NCBI RefSeq assembly: GCF_027887165.1
Contig: NC_077227.1
Coordinates: forward strand, 537,961,293 to 538,025,292
Direction: 5' to 3'
DNA: 64,000 nt
Source of the DNA: Monodelphis domestica
Lineage: Eukaryota > Chordata > Mammalia > Didelphimorphia > Didelphidae
Shown here: positions 40,330-51,619 of the stretch, one piece after another
Layout: every line of letters starts with the position of its first letter
Numbering within the stretch: position 1 is the first letter of the stretch
Program-made: the position numbers and the translations under genes
Notes under the pieces: model-generated
Databases searched by the model: none
Told to the model about the DNA's origin: nothing
Seen by the model: the letters and a program-made list of their open reading frames with translations, nothing else

Positions 40330-41125
40330 ACTGAACTCTACCACCTAGAGGCCATATCTTGGCTCCAGAATGCCAGCTCCTTGCCCTTCCCACAGGCACT
40401 GGGACCAAGCACTCTGGGGCAAAGAAGCAGAGAGGGAAAGACCTGTTTAGAAAAACAACCAGAAACCAGCTAGGGGGGAAAGCTTGGTGTCTATTGCTCC
40501 TGTTCTGCTGGATGACAAACTACAATGGAGACAGATCTCCTTTCAGTAGCACCCAGACCAACGTGGAGGGGAATTCAACTTCACTTTCAACAAACATGTA
40601 ATAAGTGCTTACTTTGTAAAAGAGAGACAAGTAGGATGGGGGATCCTGACTAGAGATAAGAAGCCCTTTCAGCAAGCAGAACCAGAGATCAGAGGGAACC
40701 CTACGAGGAAAAGGAGCTCCTGGAAAGGAGGGGGAACCCCACAAGATTACCTGAGTGATGAGTCTTAAGACTACTTTGTCATTTCTGCTGACAGTCCAGG
40801 TGGACACACCCATTGACTTCAAAAGATTTGTATTTATGTATTTATTTTTAATAGGGTGCTGTTGATGACAGAGATTAATTACCTCCACCCACACAAGACA
40901 ACAGATGAAGTAGCAACCCAGCCCAGAGAACCAGGCAGGTGTAGCCACTCCGAGGCAAGGTAGAAGATTCTCTCTCCAGTGAGATGAGGAGGAGGACATG
41001 TTTTCTTTCCTCTCCCACCCCACATCAGCCAGCTGGCCCTGTTCCTACCCCCCCCCCCCCCCAAGAAGTAAGGATCCTTAGATGCTTGGTTAGGAGACTC
41101 CTCCTCGTCCCCATCAACCCTATCG
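40330..41125. other. Repeat-poor 0.8 kb
   Basis: No repeat recognised; composition is more balanced than elsewhere. A 167-codon open frame lies on the minus strand (40520-41023), but it has no recognisable domain and no codon pattern I can defend. A C14 run is at about 41049-41062. Confidence 0.45.
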
Positions 41126-41129
41126 GGCT

Positions 41130-41385
41130 TCTAAACAGGAATAGAATCAAGTGCATTGGGGTGAGATTCAGGAGACCCAGGATCGAGTCCCCACTTGCTG
41201 TCACAGCTTGGCGTCATTGCCTTGTTATTTGTCTTTGGGCAAGTCTTTCAGTCTCTCTCTCTGCCCACTGAAATAACTATGAGGTCATTGCCTTTCTCTG
41301 GCCTTTATTTAGTTTCCTCCTTTGGAAAACGAGGGGGTTGAACTAGAAATGATCTCTAAAGTACCGAGCAGCTCTAATGGTCTAT
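41130..41385 (+). repeat. MIR/THER1
   Basis: 'gtgagattcaggagacccag', 'tttgggcaagtctttcagtc', 'gggttgaactagaaatgatc'. Confidence 0.6.
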
Positions 41386-41614
41386 AAGAGGTGGGAGAGG
41401 AAATCCCTAACCAAATGGCCCGGGGTTTCCCAGGTAGCCAAACTGGAAGGGTGGAGGAGGAAGAGAAGGAGAAATGCAAGGCGGTGTAGACCAAGGACAG
41501 GGGAGTTGGGAGTGGCAGGTGTGAATCCTGACCCTGCCATTTTTGAGCTGAGAAGTCACACAGCCTAGGTGGAAAGCCTGCTGGAGCTAGAGTCAGGAAG
41601 ATCTCAGAGGCAAA

Positions 41615-41815
41615 GATGGTCAGTAGATGGACCACTGGGCTTAGTCAGGAAGACCTGAATTCAGATCCGGCCTGGGATCCTCACTAGCTGTGTGGTCAAG
41701 CCATTTCAATTCAGTTTGCCTCAGTTTCATTTTCTAATAAATGGGGAGGAGGATGATAGCATCTGCCTCCCAGGGCTGTTGTGCCAGGCACGAAGTAGGT
41801 GCTGTATAAACGTTA
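41615..41815 (+). repeat. THER1/MAR-type CORE-SINE
   Basis: 'tcaggaagacctgaattcag', 'ctcactagctgtgtggtcaa', 'cagggctgttgtgccaggca', 'gtgctgtataaacgttagct'. Confidence 0.65.
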
Positions 41816-42044
41816 GCTTCTATTAGCTTCTATGGTCACAATGAATGACCTCATCCTGTCATAGATCCTAAAGATGTCATAGGGCATAAAGAATTCAAGC
41901 AAGCAATTCAGGATGGCTACTTGAGGTCTGGAAAAAGGCATAATCTGGACTAACCTTTGCCCTATATCCTCACACTCAAAAGAGCCACTCCACATCAAGT
42001 CTTTTACAAACCTTAAAATGCTATGTAATGTCAACTATCATTAT

Positions 42045-42110
42045 TTGTGTTACCTTGGACAAGTCACTCAACTCCTCTGGGTCTCTGTTTTCTTGTCTAT
42101 ATAACTATAC
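42045..42110 (+). repeat. MIR fragment
   Basis: 'taccttggacaagtcactca', 'actcctctgggtctctgttt'. Confidence 0.55.
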
Positions 42111-42124
42111 ATACAGTTATATAG
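42097..42124. repeat. Perfect inverted repeat (hairpin)
   Basis: CTATATAACT (42097-42106) and AGTTATATAG (42115-42124) around an 8-base loop ATACATAC. Probably arose inside AT-rich sequence. Confidence 0.8.
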
Positions 42125-42179
42125 TTATATATATGGTTTTGGGTTGTTTTTTTTTTTACTAAATCATCTTTTAAGGTCA

Positions 42180-42600
42180 GCTCTAAATCTCATAAAATTA
42201 AGAGAGAAGTGGTGGGAGGAGATGGGCGCCAGAATGTGGCAGACCCACAGTCCTGGCCCCTGCGGCTCTTTTTTCTGGAACATGTGCAGGGCAAGTGGAC
42301 AGGGAGTAGCTAGGGCAGAACCCAGAGCAGGGAGGGATGGCAGCCGCCTCTTCCCTCCCTGCCTCCCAGCGGAGACTCGTGGCCTCTTCACCACCGCAGT
42401 CTGGTGCTCTTCATCCACACCCTATCCCCTGGACTGGTTTTGTCCACACCTTAAACTGAGCCTTTCCCTCATTTCTTGTTGGCCATCTTCCTAATGACTC
42501 CACCTGTCCTCCCTCCGCTCCCTTCTTTGACCGCTCAACCTACCACGGGTTGCTGTGTGCGGGCGACCTCTGGTGGCAGAATTTGGCAGCATATTCCCAA
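42180..42600. other. GC- and CpG-richer single-copy stretch
   Basis: I count about eleven CpGs in roughly 350 bp (42230-42580), far denser than the rest of the window, with clearly higher GC. No repeat recognised. Open frames (116 codons forward at 42144, 84 reverse at 42164) are not convincing coding exons. A promoter, enhancer or an isolated exon is possible; none is shown. Confidence 0.4.
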
Positions 42601-42649
42601 TTCCACCAGATTATAGGATTCCTCATCAGTTCAAAAACTTAGTAGTGTT

Positions 42650-43110
42650 CATTTCCTGTTACATTTCCGTAGCACTTTTGAGATTTCCAAAGAGCTTTTC
42701 TCACAACACTGCCGTGAGGAGGAAATGCAAATATCCACTTTTGACAGATGCAGAATCTATAGAGAAGTGCTCGTTTGTCCACGTCAGTATTCGACCTGCC
42801 AATCAAGCCCTCACCTTTCTGCAAGGGTCTGTTTTTGGAAGTGGGAACACAGATGCGAAAACTGATGCAGCGATGGCCATAAAGGACTTTGCCATTTATC
42901 AAATGAATGAATGGAGGACCGGAAAAATATATTGTCGTATAAGAAAAATCCCTTCATTTTGCACAGGAGAAAAGGGGCTCCAGAGAGACTGACTTGCTCC
43001 AGGTTACACAGACAAGTGGCAAAAAGAGTAATTTTTCCAGGTCCCTTGATTCTGATTCTAGTCCATAGTACTACCTCTTCCACTCTAAAGCCCACGATTC
43101 TATGGCTTTG
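42650..43110 (-). repeat. THER1/MIR pieces flanking a CpG-containing core
   Basis: Left 42650-42760 ('cgtagcacttttgagatttc', 'cacaacactgccgtgaggag'), right 42950-43110 ('cttcattttgcacaggagaa', 'ttacacagacaagtggcaaa'). About 190 bp between them (42765-42950) is not recognised and keeps several CpGs. Confidence 0.5.
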
Positions 43111-43284
43111 GACCCAAATAAGTAAAGCAGGTTTGTTTCTCCTTGGGAAGAGATTACCCAGTCTGGCAGGGAAACAGTCCCTACCAACTAAAGAGATAGG
43201 AATCACTTGTCTTTCAAAAAGGCTGGTCTAAATTCTACTAGGGAGCCTACTTCTTCTCTGTCATAAAGCATCTTATACAGTGTC

Positions 43285-43430
43285 ATCACAGGAAGTTATC
43301 TTAGAGCTCAACTAGTCCAACTCCTTCAATTTATAGATGAGGAAACTGAGTCCCAGAGAGGGGACCCATGATTGCAACTTCTTGGTTGCCAGTTAAATAG
43401 CAAAGCTATAACTAGAATCCAAGTCTCCTG
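43285..43430 (-). repeat. MIR/THER1
   Basis: 'gagctcaactagtccaactc', 'aatttatagatgaggaaact'. Confidence 0.7.
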
Positions 43431-43489
43431 GCTCTTAAGACTTATTACCTTACAATATCAATACTTATTCATGTTTATCTCCTTTCTCC

Positions 43490-45205
43490 CCCCTCCAATA
43501 TTTTTATTTTATAATATTTTCCCAATTACATATAAAAACAATTTTTAACATTCATTTTCTAAAATTTTGAATTTCAACTTCTCTTCCTCCTACCCTCCTC
43601 CCTCCTCCCTCCCTGAAATAATAAGCAATTTGATATAGGTTATACAGGTGTGATTATGCAAAACATATTTCCATATTGGTCATATTATTGAAGAAGACAT
43701 ATTTTAAAAACCCACAAAGAAATTAAAATGAAAAATAGTATGTTTTGATCTACATTTAGACTCCTATCAGTCTTTCCTTTGGAGGTAGATGGTATTTTTG
43801 TCATGAGTCATTTGGAATTGGATTTCGGAGAATAATTAACTCATTTACTGTGGATCATCATACAATACTGTTGTTGCTGTGTATGGTGTTCTGGTTCTGC
43901 TTAGTTCACTCTGCATCAGTCTTGCTATCTCTTTCTGAAATTGTCCTGTTCATCATTTCTTACAGTACAATAGTATTCCATCACCATTATATACCACAAC
44001 TTCAGCCATTCCCCAACTGATTGACTCATCTCTTCTTCCTCCTCTTCCTTCTTCCTCCATGTTAATAAACTCCTTTTAATTTTCTAATTCTGAATTTTGC
44101 CTCTTTAATGAGGGCAAAAGTCTGAATGTGGAATTTTCCCTTTAAGTAGTAGTAGTTACTATTGCCTTTTCCCAAAGCCCCTCCAATGTTTTCCTTTTTT
44201 TGGTTATCTTTTCAATCTGATGTATGTATGATGGAACATCAGAGTTACATTAATTTGCATTTATCTATTAGTGATTTAGAGCAGTTTTTCATATGATTAT
44301 TGATAGCTTGGATTTCTTCCTTTAAATCTGTTTATATCCTTTGACCATTTATTTATTGAGGAATAATGCTTGTTCTTATACATTTAAATCAGTTCTTTAA
44401 ATATTGTAGAAATTAGACCTTTTTAGGGCAATTTGCAAATATTTTCTTCTGGATAATTGTTTTTCATCTCACTTTAAATATAGCGGTTTTGTTTTTCAAA
44501 ACCTTTTTTATTTTATGTAATCAAAACTGTTCATTTTATCTTTGTCACTTGTTGGTCATGAATTCTTCCCTTATCTAATGCCATGAAGGTGATTTCTTCC
44601 TTGATCCTCTAATTTGTTTGTGATGTGATTCCTAATATCCAAGTTGGATGTCTATCTGAAGCTTATCTTGTTACATAGTATAAAATATTGACTTACACCT
44701 ATTTTCTGATGGTCTGTTTTCTGATTTTCTCCCTAATATTTTTTATTAAATAGCAAGTCCTTACCCTCGTAGCTGGGGTCTTTGTGTTTACTGAACACCA
44801 TACTACTAGGTGGGAAAGGTAGGTGGCACAGTAGATAGGCCTTGTGATCAGGAAGACTCATCTTTATGAGTTCAAATCTGGCCTTGGATGCTTACTAATT
44901 GTGTGAAACCCCAGAAAGTTGATCAATCCTGTTTGCCTTAGTTCCTCAATGATAAAATGAGCAGAGAAGGAAATGGAAACCACTCTAGTATCCTTGCCAA
45001 GAAAACCCCAAAATGGGATCATGAAGAGTCAGACACAACTGAACAACAATAATACTACTAAGTTCATTTGTTTCTCTATATTCTCTGCCAAATTTTCCCT
45101 CATTCATCCTATTTTTTCAACTAGGACCAAATAGGATAAATAATGCGTAGCACTATAATTTGAAATCTGATTCAGTCAGGCTTCCTTCCTTTCCACTTTT
45201 TTTTC
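43490..45205 (-). mobile_element. Old L1, ORF2 3' half and 3' UTR, with internal deletion
   Basis: Reverse L1: 3' UTR 'tgcaaaacatatttccatat', 'gttctggttctgcttagttc', 'acaatagtattccatcacca', then ORF2 ('tgcatttatctattagtgat', 'gttggatgtctatctgaagc', 'gggtctttgtgtttactgaa'). The segment expected between about 44030 and 44180 is missing or replaced. Interrupted by MAR1 at 44811-45051. Confidence 0.75.
44811..45051 (+). mobile_element. MAR1-type SINE with RTE tail
   Basis: Full length: 'gtaggtggcacagtagatag', 'cttactaattgtgtgaaacc', 'gagaaggaaatggaaaccac', 'gatcatgaagagtcagacac', 'actgaacaacaat'. Duplication ATACTACTA at 44800-44808 and 45052-45060. Confidence 0.9.
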
Positions 45206-45318
45206 TTCATCTATAAAAATTAGAATTAATACTCATATTAACAACTTCAAAGAGTTGTTGTGAGGAAAGAGCTCTATAAACTTTTAAATATATAAAAAGT
45301 GAGAGCTATTATTATGAC
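45205..45318 (+). repeat. MIR/THER1 3' half
   Basis: 'ttcttcatctataaaaatta', 'agagttgttgtgaggaaaga', 'gagagctattattatg'. Confidence 0.65.
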
Positions 45319-45329
45319 AGCATGAATGA

Positions 45330-46030
45330 GTTTTTGGCTTTGTTTTAAAGAGCAGGGTTTAATGGGAGAAAGGGAAAAAACATGGAAACAGCCCAACTTG
45401 CATCTTCTTACCTGGATCCTCTATACTGGATCTCTGGTTTCCTCTGTATCAGACCTCAAGAATTTCCTTAGTCTGTGAGGAAGTTAATTCTTTCAGCTCT
45501 GAAACTCTTGCAGTGAGGTTAAGCCAACATAACTGTTGACTGAGTATAAACCTATTTAATTCACTATATCTATCCATCCCTAGATCAGCCAGTACTTCAC
45601 ATGTGTCAAAACCAGCTTAGTTTCCGAGAATTAATTGCTATATTTTCAATGTGAGAATTTTCACCTTGGAAATGAGCAAATGCTCCTAGTCAGGGCTTGA
45701 TTTATTTTTGTTTTCTTGGCTTACGAAACACTAGAGGAAATATTAATAATACATACTAACCTTAAAAATGTGTCATGGATTTCTTTTTTTTAGAGAGCTG
45801 GTTGTTAAATATTTACTAGCACTTATCACTGTGTCACAGCCCTTCTAATTGTCCATCAATTCCATCTTGTCATCTATTCTGTCCAGTACCAATTCTCCTT
45901 TCCCTTCTCCTTTCCTGTGCACAATAATTATATTAATATTTCCATTGCTTTAAGCTAGGGGAAAGTTGGCTGATCAGTCTGTAAATCAATTTACCATCCT
46001 AGTGATTCCTCAGACCAAGAGTCTCTTCCT
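45330..46030. other. Repeat-free 0.7 kb
   Basis: No repeat recognised. The block near 45625-45720 ('gagaattaattgctatattt', 'caccttggaaatgagcaaat') looks like ordered, non-repetitive A/T-rich sequence and is a candidate for conservation testing. Confidence 0.4.
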
Positions 46031-46034
46031 ATAC

Positions 46035-46145
46035 CTGCTGAATGTAAGTTCCTTGAGGGTGGAAACTGTTTGACTTTCCATATTTTTTCTCCCCAATGCT
46101 GAGTACCATAGTAATCATTTAACAAATGCTCATTGATTCGTGAAC
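46035..46145 (+). mobile_element. L2 LINE 3' end
   Basis: 'tgaatgtaagttccttgagg', 'ctgagtaccatagtaatc', 'caaatgctcattgattcg'. Confidence 0.75.
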
Positions 46146-46149
46146 ATAT

Positions 46150-46565
46150 TTGTTTTTTAAAGTGGGGAGAAGGGTGACACCAAAGACAGAGCGGAAAGCT
46201 AAGACCAGGGAGCCAGAGTTATTCAAGAACTTTATATCGTTGCAGTTTTGCCCATGGTTCAGACTACTTCTAGTCAAATACATTAGTTCCCCACTTCCTC
46301 CCTCTGCCAACCATGGGGCAGATGGGAGACAGACACATGGGTGGAGTGAGACAGATGTCTCCTCTCTCTGGACTGGAGGTTGACCTGCAGCTTTAGTGGT
46401 CTCTCACAGTCCTTCTGCTTTTCCTTTCCTTTTTTTTTTTAATGAGGTGGAAGGATGGAAGACTGTGGTGTCAAGGGGCAGGAGCAGGATTAGAGAGCAT
46501 AGTACTACATAATAAAGTTAACCTAAATGCTAAAAGTTAAAGCAATAACTGTCTGTGGTTTCAGA
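46150..46565. other. Unassigned
   Basis: Nothing recognised with confidence. Confidence 0.5.
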
Positions 46566-46569
46566 TAGA

Positions 46570-46766
46570 AACTACTCTAGAGTACTGAATAATAATTTAT
46601 AATGTACTTTATTTTTACTGTACTTAGTGTTGGTAATCTTACTGTATGTTTAATTTCCCGATTAAACTTTATTATACAAAATATATATACAAGAAAACAT
46701 TCTCTCTGGGTCAACAGGTGTTTCACGGTTTCAGCCATCCATGCTTGGAACGTTTACCCTGCAGAT
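46570..46766 (+). mobile_element. Tigger/MER44-like DNA transposon remnant
   Basis: 'gtactttatttttactgtac', 'gtaatcttactgtatgttta', 'cacggtttcagccatccatg', 'cttggaacgtttaccctgca' follow the 3' half of a Tigger7/MER44-type element. One end only. Confidence 0.55.
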
Positions 46767-46857
46767 TTGGTCCCAAATTTGTCTTTTACTGTTGTTTTTT
46801 TGGTAGGACCTGAAGGGAAGGAAATTTGGAAAAAGGAAAAGAAACTCTGTGTTCTAA

Positions 46858-47430
46858 GGTATTCATGGTAGTCCTCTTTGTGGTGGCAAAGAACTGGAAA
46901 CTGCAGGGATGTCCATCAGTTGGGGAATGGCTGAACAAGTTGTGGTATGTGGTTGTAATGTAATACTCTTGTGCCATAAGAAATGACTGACAAAATGATC
47001 ACAAAAAAACCTGAGAGACTTATATGAAGTGATGGAAAATGAGATGAGCAGAACCAGGAGAGTGTTGTCCACAGTAACAATAATAATGTACGTGAATGAT
47101 TTAACTATTATCAACAAAGCAAGGATCCCAGACAACACCAAGGGACTCATGATACTAAAAAGGCCATCCAATGCCATAGAAGGAACAGAGTCTGAATGCA
47201 AATTGAAACTTGCCATTCTTCATTTTATTTCCACCATGAATTTTTCTCTAATGTAAGCAAAATGTCTTGTTTCACAACTCAATGCACAGAAAAACATTTA
47301 TTAATGATAATATATGTATAACCTATATCATATTACTTGCCTTCTTGGAAAGGGATGGGAAGGAAGAAGAAAATATGTAACCAGGAAATAATTTTTTTTC
47401 CATCTAAATTTTTTTAAAAATACAAATATT
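46858..47430 (+). mobile_element. L1, ORF2 end and 3' UTR
   Basis: 'ctctttgtggtggcaaagaa', 'cagttggggaatggctgaac', 'gagcagaaccaggagagtgt', 'tgtataacctatatcatatt', 'cttcttggaaagggatgg', A-rich end. Older than the copies at 25698 and 31714. Confidence 0.8.
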
Positions 47431-47439
47431 CAGGGTAAC

Positions 47440-47770
47440 TATAAATATAAATACATAGGGTAAATGGAAAATGATCTCAGAAGGATGGTAGTAGAGAAGA
47501 CAGGAAGGGAAGGAGACTGGAAAGGGGTTCCAGCAGAAGGTGGAATTTGAGTTGTCTTGAGAAAAGCCAACAGGTAGAAGTAAGAATGGAGAATATTGAG
47601 GACATGGAACTAGGAGATGGAGTTTCGAATTTAAGGAATAGCAAAAAGGCTAATGTCAACAGATTGGGGAAGGGAGCAAAGAGTGAGTGTGCTGGCAGAG
47701 TAGGAAAAGATCAGGTTGCAAAGACACTTAAACAGAGGTTTTTACATTTGATCTTGGAGACCAGGGATGG
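47440..47770 (+). repeat. Old LINE fragment (L2/CR1-like)
   Basis: 'ggaaggagactggaaagggg', 'gcagaaggtggaatttgagt', 'aggaatagcaaaaaggctaa', 'tttacatttgatcttggag'. Confidence 0.45.
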
Positions 47771-47779
47771 CCATGGTGC

Positions 47780-48460
47780 CCTGCTCTGTTGTTTGTATCT
47801 CCTGGATGGCTACTAAAGGCAACAGCCTCAAAGAGTGAGTGTGGTGTAATAGAGGGTTAGTCTGATTGTAAAGAGAGAGAGGGAGAAGGTTGAGACCTCC
47901 CTTCTCAAATTGGGGTTCAGGAGGAACAGCTAATGTTTAATTTGGCCAAGGGAGAAAAAGGAGAAGTGAGTCTGTAGTTCCCCCCTTTCAGCCTCTTCTT
48001 AGTTACGGCTACCCACCCAAACTGCCTCTTGAGTTCCCTTCTATTACTATTATATATAAGAGCTTCTCCCTTCAGAGAATATTGCAACAGCAGCAATAGT
48101 GAAAATTGGGCATTGTGTGGACCACAGGTCAACAATGGCTTTTTGTAATGGAATAAAAACATGAAAATGCACGTTAGTCCTCTGTTGGGTTCCTAGAAGC
48201 ATCTTTGAGCCAACTAGAGTAGCAGATAAAGAGATTGTGAGAATATGTAGTCTGTTGTTATTTGATTTTGATTTCTTTCACCAAGTCTTTATCATTTCAA
48301 AAGCTTTTCATTACCTATAACTTATAAATTATAATTATTTCACATATATCATTAAGATCTTCAAAAATAAATCCAACAAAACCTTACAAGTGAAGATTGA
48401 GATTTTTTTTTTTCAATAACTAATGCTGGAATTTGTTTTACTTGTTTGTAATGGGTTTTC
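47780..48460. other. Unassigned
   Basis: Nothing recognised with confidence. Confidence 0.5.
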
Positions 48461-48476
48461 TTTTTCTTGCTTTCTC

Positions 48477-48676
48477 TTTTTAAAAACCTCTTACTTTCTA
48501 ACTTAGAATTGATACTAAACATCAGTTTCAAGGCATGAGACAAGTAAAGGAGGGACAGCTGAGGTTAAGTGACTTGCCCAAGGTCACATAGCTGGGAAGG
48601 ATCTGAGGCAAGATTTGAACCCAGGACTTCCCTCTCTGGGCCTAACCCTCTATCCATTGAGCCACCTAACTGCCTC
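48477..48676 (-). mobile_element. tRNA-derived SINE, full length
   Basis: 'aaacctcttactttctaact', 'gaggttaagtgacttgccca', 'gaacccaggacttccctctc', 'tgagccacctaactgcctc'. Perfect 14-bp duplication TTTCTTGCTTTCTC at 48463-48476 and 48677-48690. Confidence 0.92.
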
Positions 48677-48984
48677 TTTCTTGCTTTCTCAATGGAAGGA
48701 GAAGGAGAAGGTAGCATGGACAGAATTCAAATAAAATTTAAAAATTGAATTTTAAAAAGACTATGGTCATTGCATTTTGTAGATCAGTATGATAACTGGT
48801 AATTATGGTATGGTAACTGCAAATAACAATTTTGACTGTAATAATGATCCAGTTCCAAAACAGGTTATTCATTGTATTCACAAGAATGTCTTAAGGACAG
48901 AAATGTGTTATCTATTAGTTTGCAAAAGATAGCTAGTTTCAGATGTATAATTCTAGTTACTATGTTATGTCTTGCCAGGTTTTT

Positions 48985-49192
48985 GCAGGGCATCTAGGTC
49001 ATGCAGTAGATACAGCACCAGCTCTGAGGGAGGAAGACCTGAGTTCAAATTCAGATTTAGATACTTCTGAGCTATGTGACCCTAGACAAGTCACCTAACC
49101 CCCCATTGCCTAGTCCTTACAGCTCTTCTGCCTTGGAATCAATACACACAGAGCATTGATTCTAAAATGGAAGGTAAGGTTAAAAAAAAAAA
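48985..49192 (+). mobile_element. tRNA-derived SINE, full length
   Basis: 'gggcatctaggtcatgcagt', 'ttctgagctatgtgacccta', 'tctaaaatggaaggtaaggt' plus A-run. Confidence 0.85.
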
Positions 49193-49261
49193 CAACCCTA
49201 AGTCTAGGCTCTTTAAAGATAACCTATGTATCATTTCTAGTAATGATGACCTGATTCTGAA

Positions 49262-49640
49262 TTACCACCATAAACACCTCCAAAGTTTCATTTCATATGT
49301 AGGGAATTGATTCAAATTTGTAAAAAACAAGAACCATTCCCCACTTATAACAATAATATTGTAAAAAACAATTAAAAAAAACTTATGGACTCTGATCAAC
49401 AATTCCAGAGGATTTATGATGAAACATAGTACCCACCTCTTGAGAGAAAAATGATCGACTCCAGGGTCCAGACTGAGACATATTTTTTTGGACATGGTCA
49501 ATGTGGAAATATGTCTTGCTTGACCATATACATTTGTTACAAAAATTTTGTTTTTCTTTCTTTTTTTTTTCAATAAGGTGCAGTTGGGAGGTGGGAGAGA
49601 AGTTGATTTTTAAAAACATTTTACAATTCAATAGAATATC
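49262..49640 (+). mobile_element. Old L1 3' UTR
   Basis: 'caacaattccagaggattta', 'gatcgactccagggtccaga', 'tttttggacatggtcaatgt', 'gcagttgggaggtgggagag'. Confidence 0.65.
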
Positions 49641-49925
49641 TCTTTATTAGATTCATAAGAGCAGTCACGACATCAGCCTGTGGTATCACCAAGGTCCAAT
49701 TAGTCAACATTTCAGGTTTCCTTCCAAGAGCTTTACAGCTGCCTTAACCATCTCAAGGCTTTCAGAACCCCCATCGTAAATGACCCTAGCTGGCATTCCC
49801 TTACTTTGCCATGTTCTCTCTAAAACATTTAGTGATTGAGCTTTAAGGGAATTTTTATTTCTTCTCCCTTATAATATCACCCGTTCTGCAAACTTCATTA
49901 CGTTTGTTAACCACCAAAGTACTTC
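49641..49925. other. Unassigned
   Basis: Nothing recognised. Confidence 0.5.
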
Positions 49926-49929
49926 AGAT

Positions 49930-50230
49930 CTCTCAGATTCTCTATCATGGATACATTTTCAATTTTTCCATCTCTCCCTTCCTCATATCTAATCAGCTGC
50001 CAAATCTCACTGATTCTCCCTCTGTAGAATCTCTTCTTCCTTTTCCCTTCCCTCCACTCACATGAATATTAACTTTCTTTAGGATTTTTCATCCCTCATC
50101 TGGAGCCTTATAAAAACCTAATTTGACTCCTGGCTTCTAGTTTCTCTTCTCTCCACTTCATCCTTCACATTACTGCCAAAATAAGCTTCCTCCTTCCTTC
50201 TTTTTCTGTTTCTTCCTTTTCCACAGTTTC
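49930..50230 (+). mobile_element. L2 LINE 3' region
   Basis: 'cagctgccaaatctcactga', 'catccttcacattactgcca', 'aaaataagcttcctccttc' in L2 order. Confidence 0.55.
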
Positions 50231-50292
50231 CTCTTCTTTCTTCCTCCTTTTCTTCTCAACACAGACTTAAACTCTTTTCATTCCAAATAATT

Positions 50293-50489
50293 GTAAAAAG
50301 TAACCCTTTCCCTTCCATCTTAGAATCAATTCTGTGTATTTGGTTCCAAGGCAAAAAGGTGATAGGGACTTGGCAGTGGAGGTTGAGTGACTTGCCCAGG
50401 GTTACAAAATTAGGAAGTGTCTATTTTGAACCCAAGTCTTCCCATCTCTAGAACTGGCTCTCTATCCACTGAGATTCCTAATTGCCACT
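50293..50489 (-). mobile_element. tRNA-derived SINE, full length
   Basis: 'aaccctttcccttccatctt', 'gaggttgagtgacttgccca', 'gaacccaagtcttcccatct'. Duplication ATTCCAAATAATT (50280-50292) versus ATTCCCAATAATT (50490-50502), 12 of 13. Confidence 0.9.
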
Positions 50490-50502
50490 ATTCCCAATAA
50501 TT

Positions 50503-51084
50503 TTAGTATGTTCTGACATGAAAAAATAAATTATTTTAGAAAATGTTTAGGTTTAAAATCACTAAAAATAGTTACTAACATCACAACTTATCCCACTAAA
50601 GAAGCATTTACAATTTTTTAAAATTTAATTTAATTAAACAGTTTTAATTTCTATTAACAAGTATTCAAATATATAAATAAGAACATGAGAAATTAACAAA
50701 ATGAAACAAAGAAATTATAAATGATTGTATATATTTATAATTTTTTTTACAATCTTTACTCAAGAACACAAGACCTAACTTGAGCAGAAGAGTAACTATA
50801 TCTTCTCTTATTTCCATGATCCCTTTTGAACTTCATTTGTGTATGTGTATTTAATGTGAATTTGTTGTTGCTATTGTTGTCTTCAATTACATAGTTGGAG
50901 ACAACATGTGTATTGTTCATTGGCTTCTTTTCTGCATTGTGCCACACCTCATCACATTTTTTTGGTTTCTTATGATCTATACATTTGTACAACATGCAGA
51001 ATACCTTTCTTGGTCACTCTGGTTTATTAGTATTCTTTCCCATTTCAAATTGCATCATATTCACTTGTCCATATAAATGCTGCA
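50503..51084. other. Unassigned AT-rich spacer
   Basis: Very AT-rich; nothing recognised. Confidence 0.5.
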
Positions 51085-51220
51085 TCCCTGAATCAAATAT
51101 AGGTTCCTTGAAGGCAGAGAATACTTTTCTTTTTGTCTTTGTTAACCTTACTCCCTCCCCAACCCTTTTACCAAGCACATCTGTAGTAGTCAAGGCATTT
51201 AATTGGTGTTTATTCAATTG
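51085..51220 (+). mobile_element. L2 LINE 3' end
   Basis: 'aatataggttccttgaaggc', 'agagaatacttttctttttg', 'caaggcatttaattggtg'. Confidence 0.6.
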
Positions 51221-51224
51221 GTTA

Positions 51225-51575
51225 CCTAGCTTTATTCCCAGTTTTTTGCCATCACAAATTGTTCTGCCAAGAATATTTTTGTACTGACAGGTGTTTCCCA
51301 CCATAACCTCTTTGGGCTATATCCCAAGGGTGGAGCTACTGGGTTAAATGGTACAAATATTTTTGTTACTTTAATTGCATAATTTTATGTTTATATAAAG
51401 TTTGAATTCATTCAGGGATACAATAATAGTATTTTAGAATGTTTTTCCACCATCATACTATTTATTAATTTAATGGTCTTGCCATCATCTTTGATTATTT
51501 TATGACTATAAAGATGGAATCTTAGAGTTGTTTTAACTCACTTTTTTAAGGCTATGTATTCTTTTAAAATTATTT
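51225..51575 (-). mobile_element. Old L1 ORF2 tail
   Basis: Reverse: 'cagttttttgccatcacaaa', 'accataacctctttgggcta', 'aatcttagagttgttttaac'. Confidence 0.55.
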
Positions 51576-51579
51576 ATTC

Positions 51580-51614
51580 ATCATTTCTCAGTCTTTTGGC
51601 AAAGACCAAGTATA
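51580..51614 (+). pseudogene. U2 snRNA 5'-end pseudogene fragment
   Basis: ATCATTTCTCAGTCTTTTGG then CAAAGACCAAGTATA follows the first 35 bases of U2 snRNA with about seven differences, two of them at former CpG. The rest of U2 is absent. It lies between two antisense L1 fragments. Too short to be certain. Confidence 0.5.
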
Positions 51615-51619
51615 AAAAT

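Noticed and set aside
40520-41023. Longest open frame in the window (167 codons, minus strand)
   Set aside because: No domain, no homologue I recognise, no splice or promoter context, and in a 64-kb AT-rich window a frame this long in a GC-richer part is expected by chance.
42555-42992. 145-codon forward frame and 131-codon reverse frame (42811-43206)
   Set aside because: Both overlap MIR/THER1 fragments and each other in opposite directions; not credible exons.
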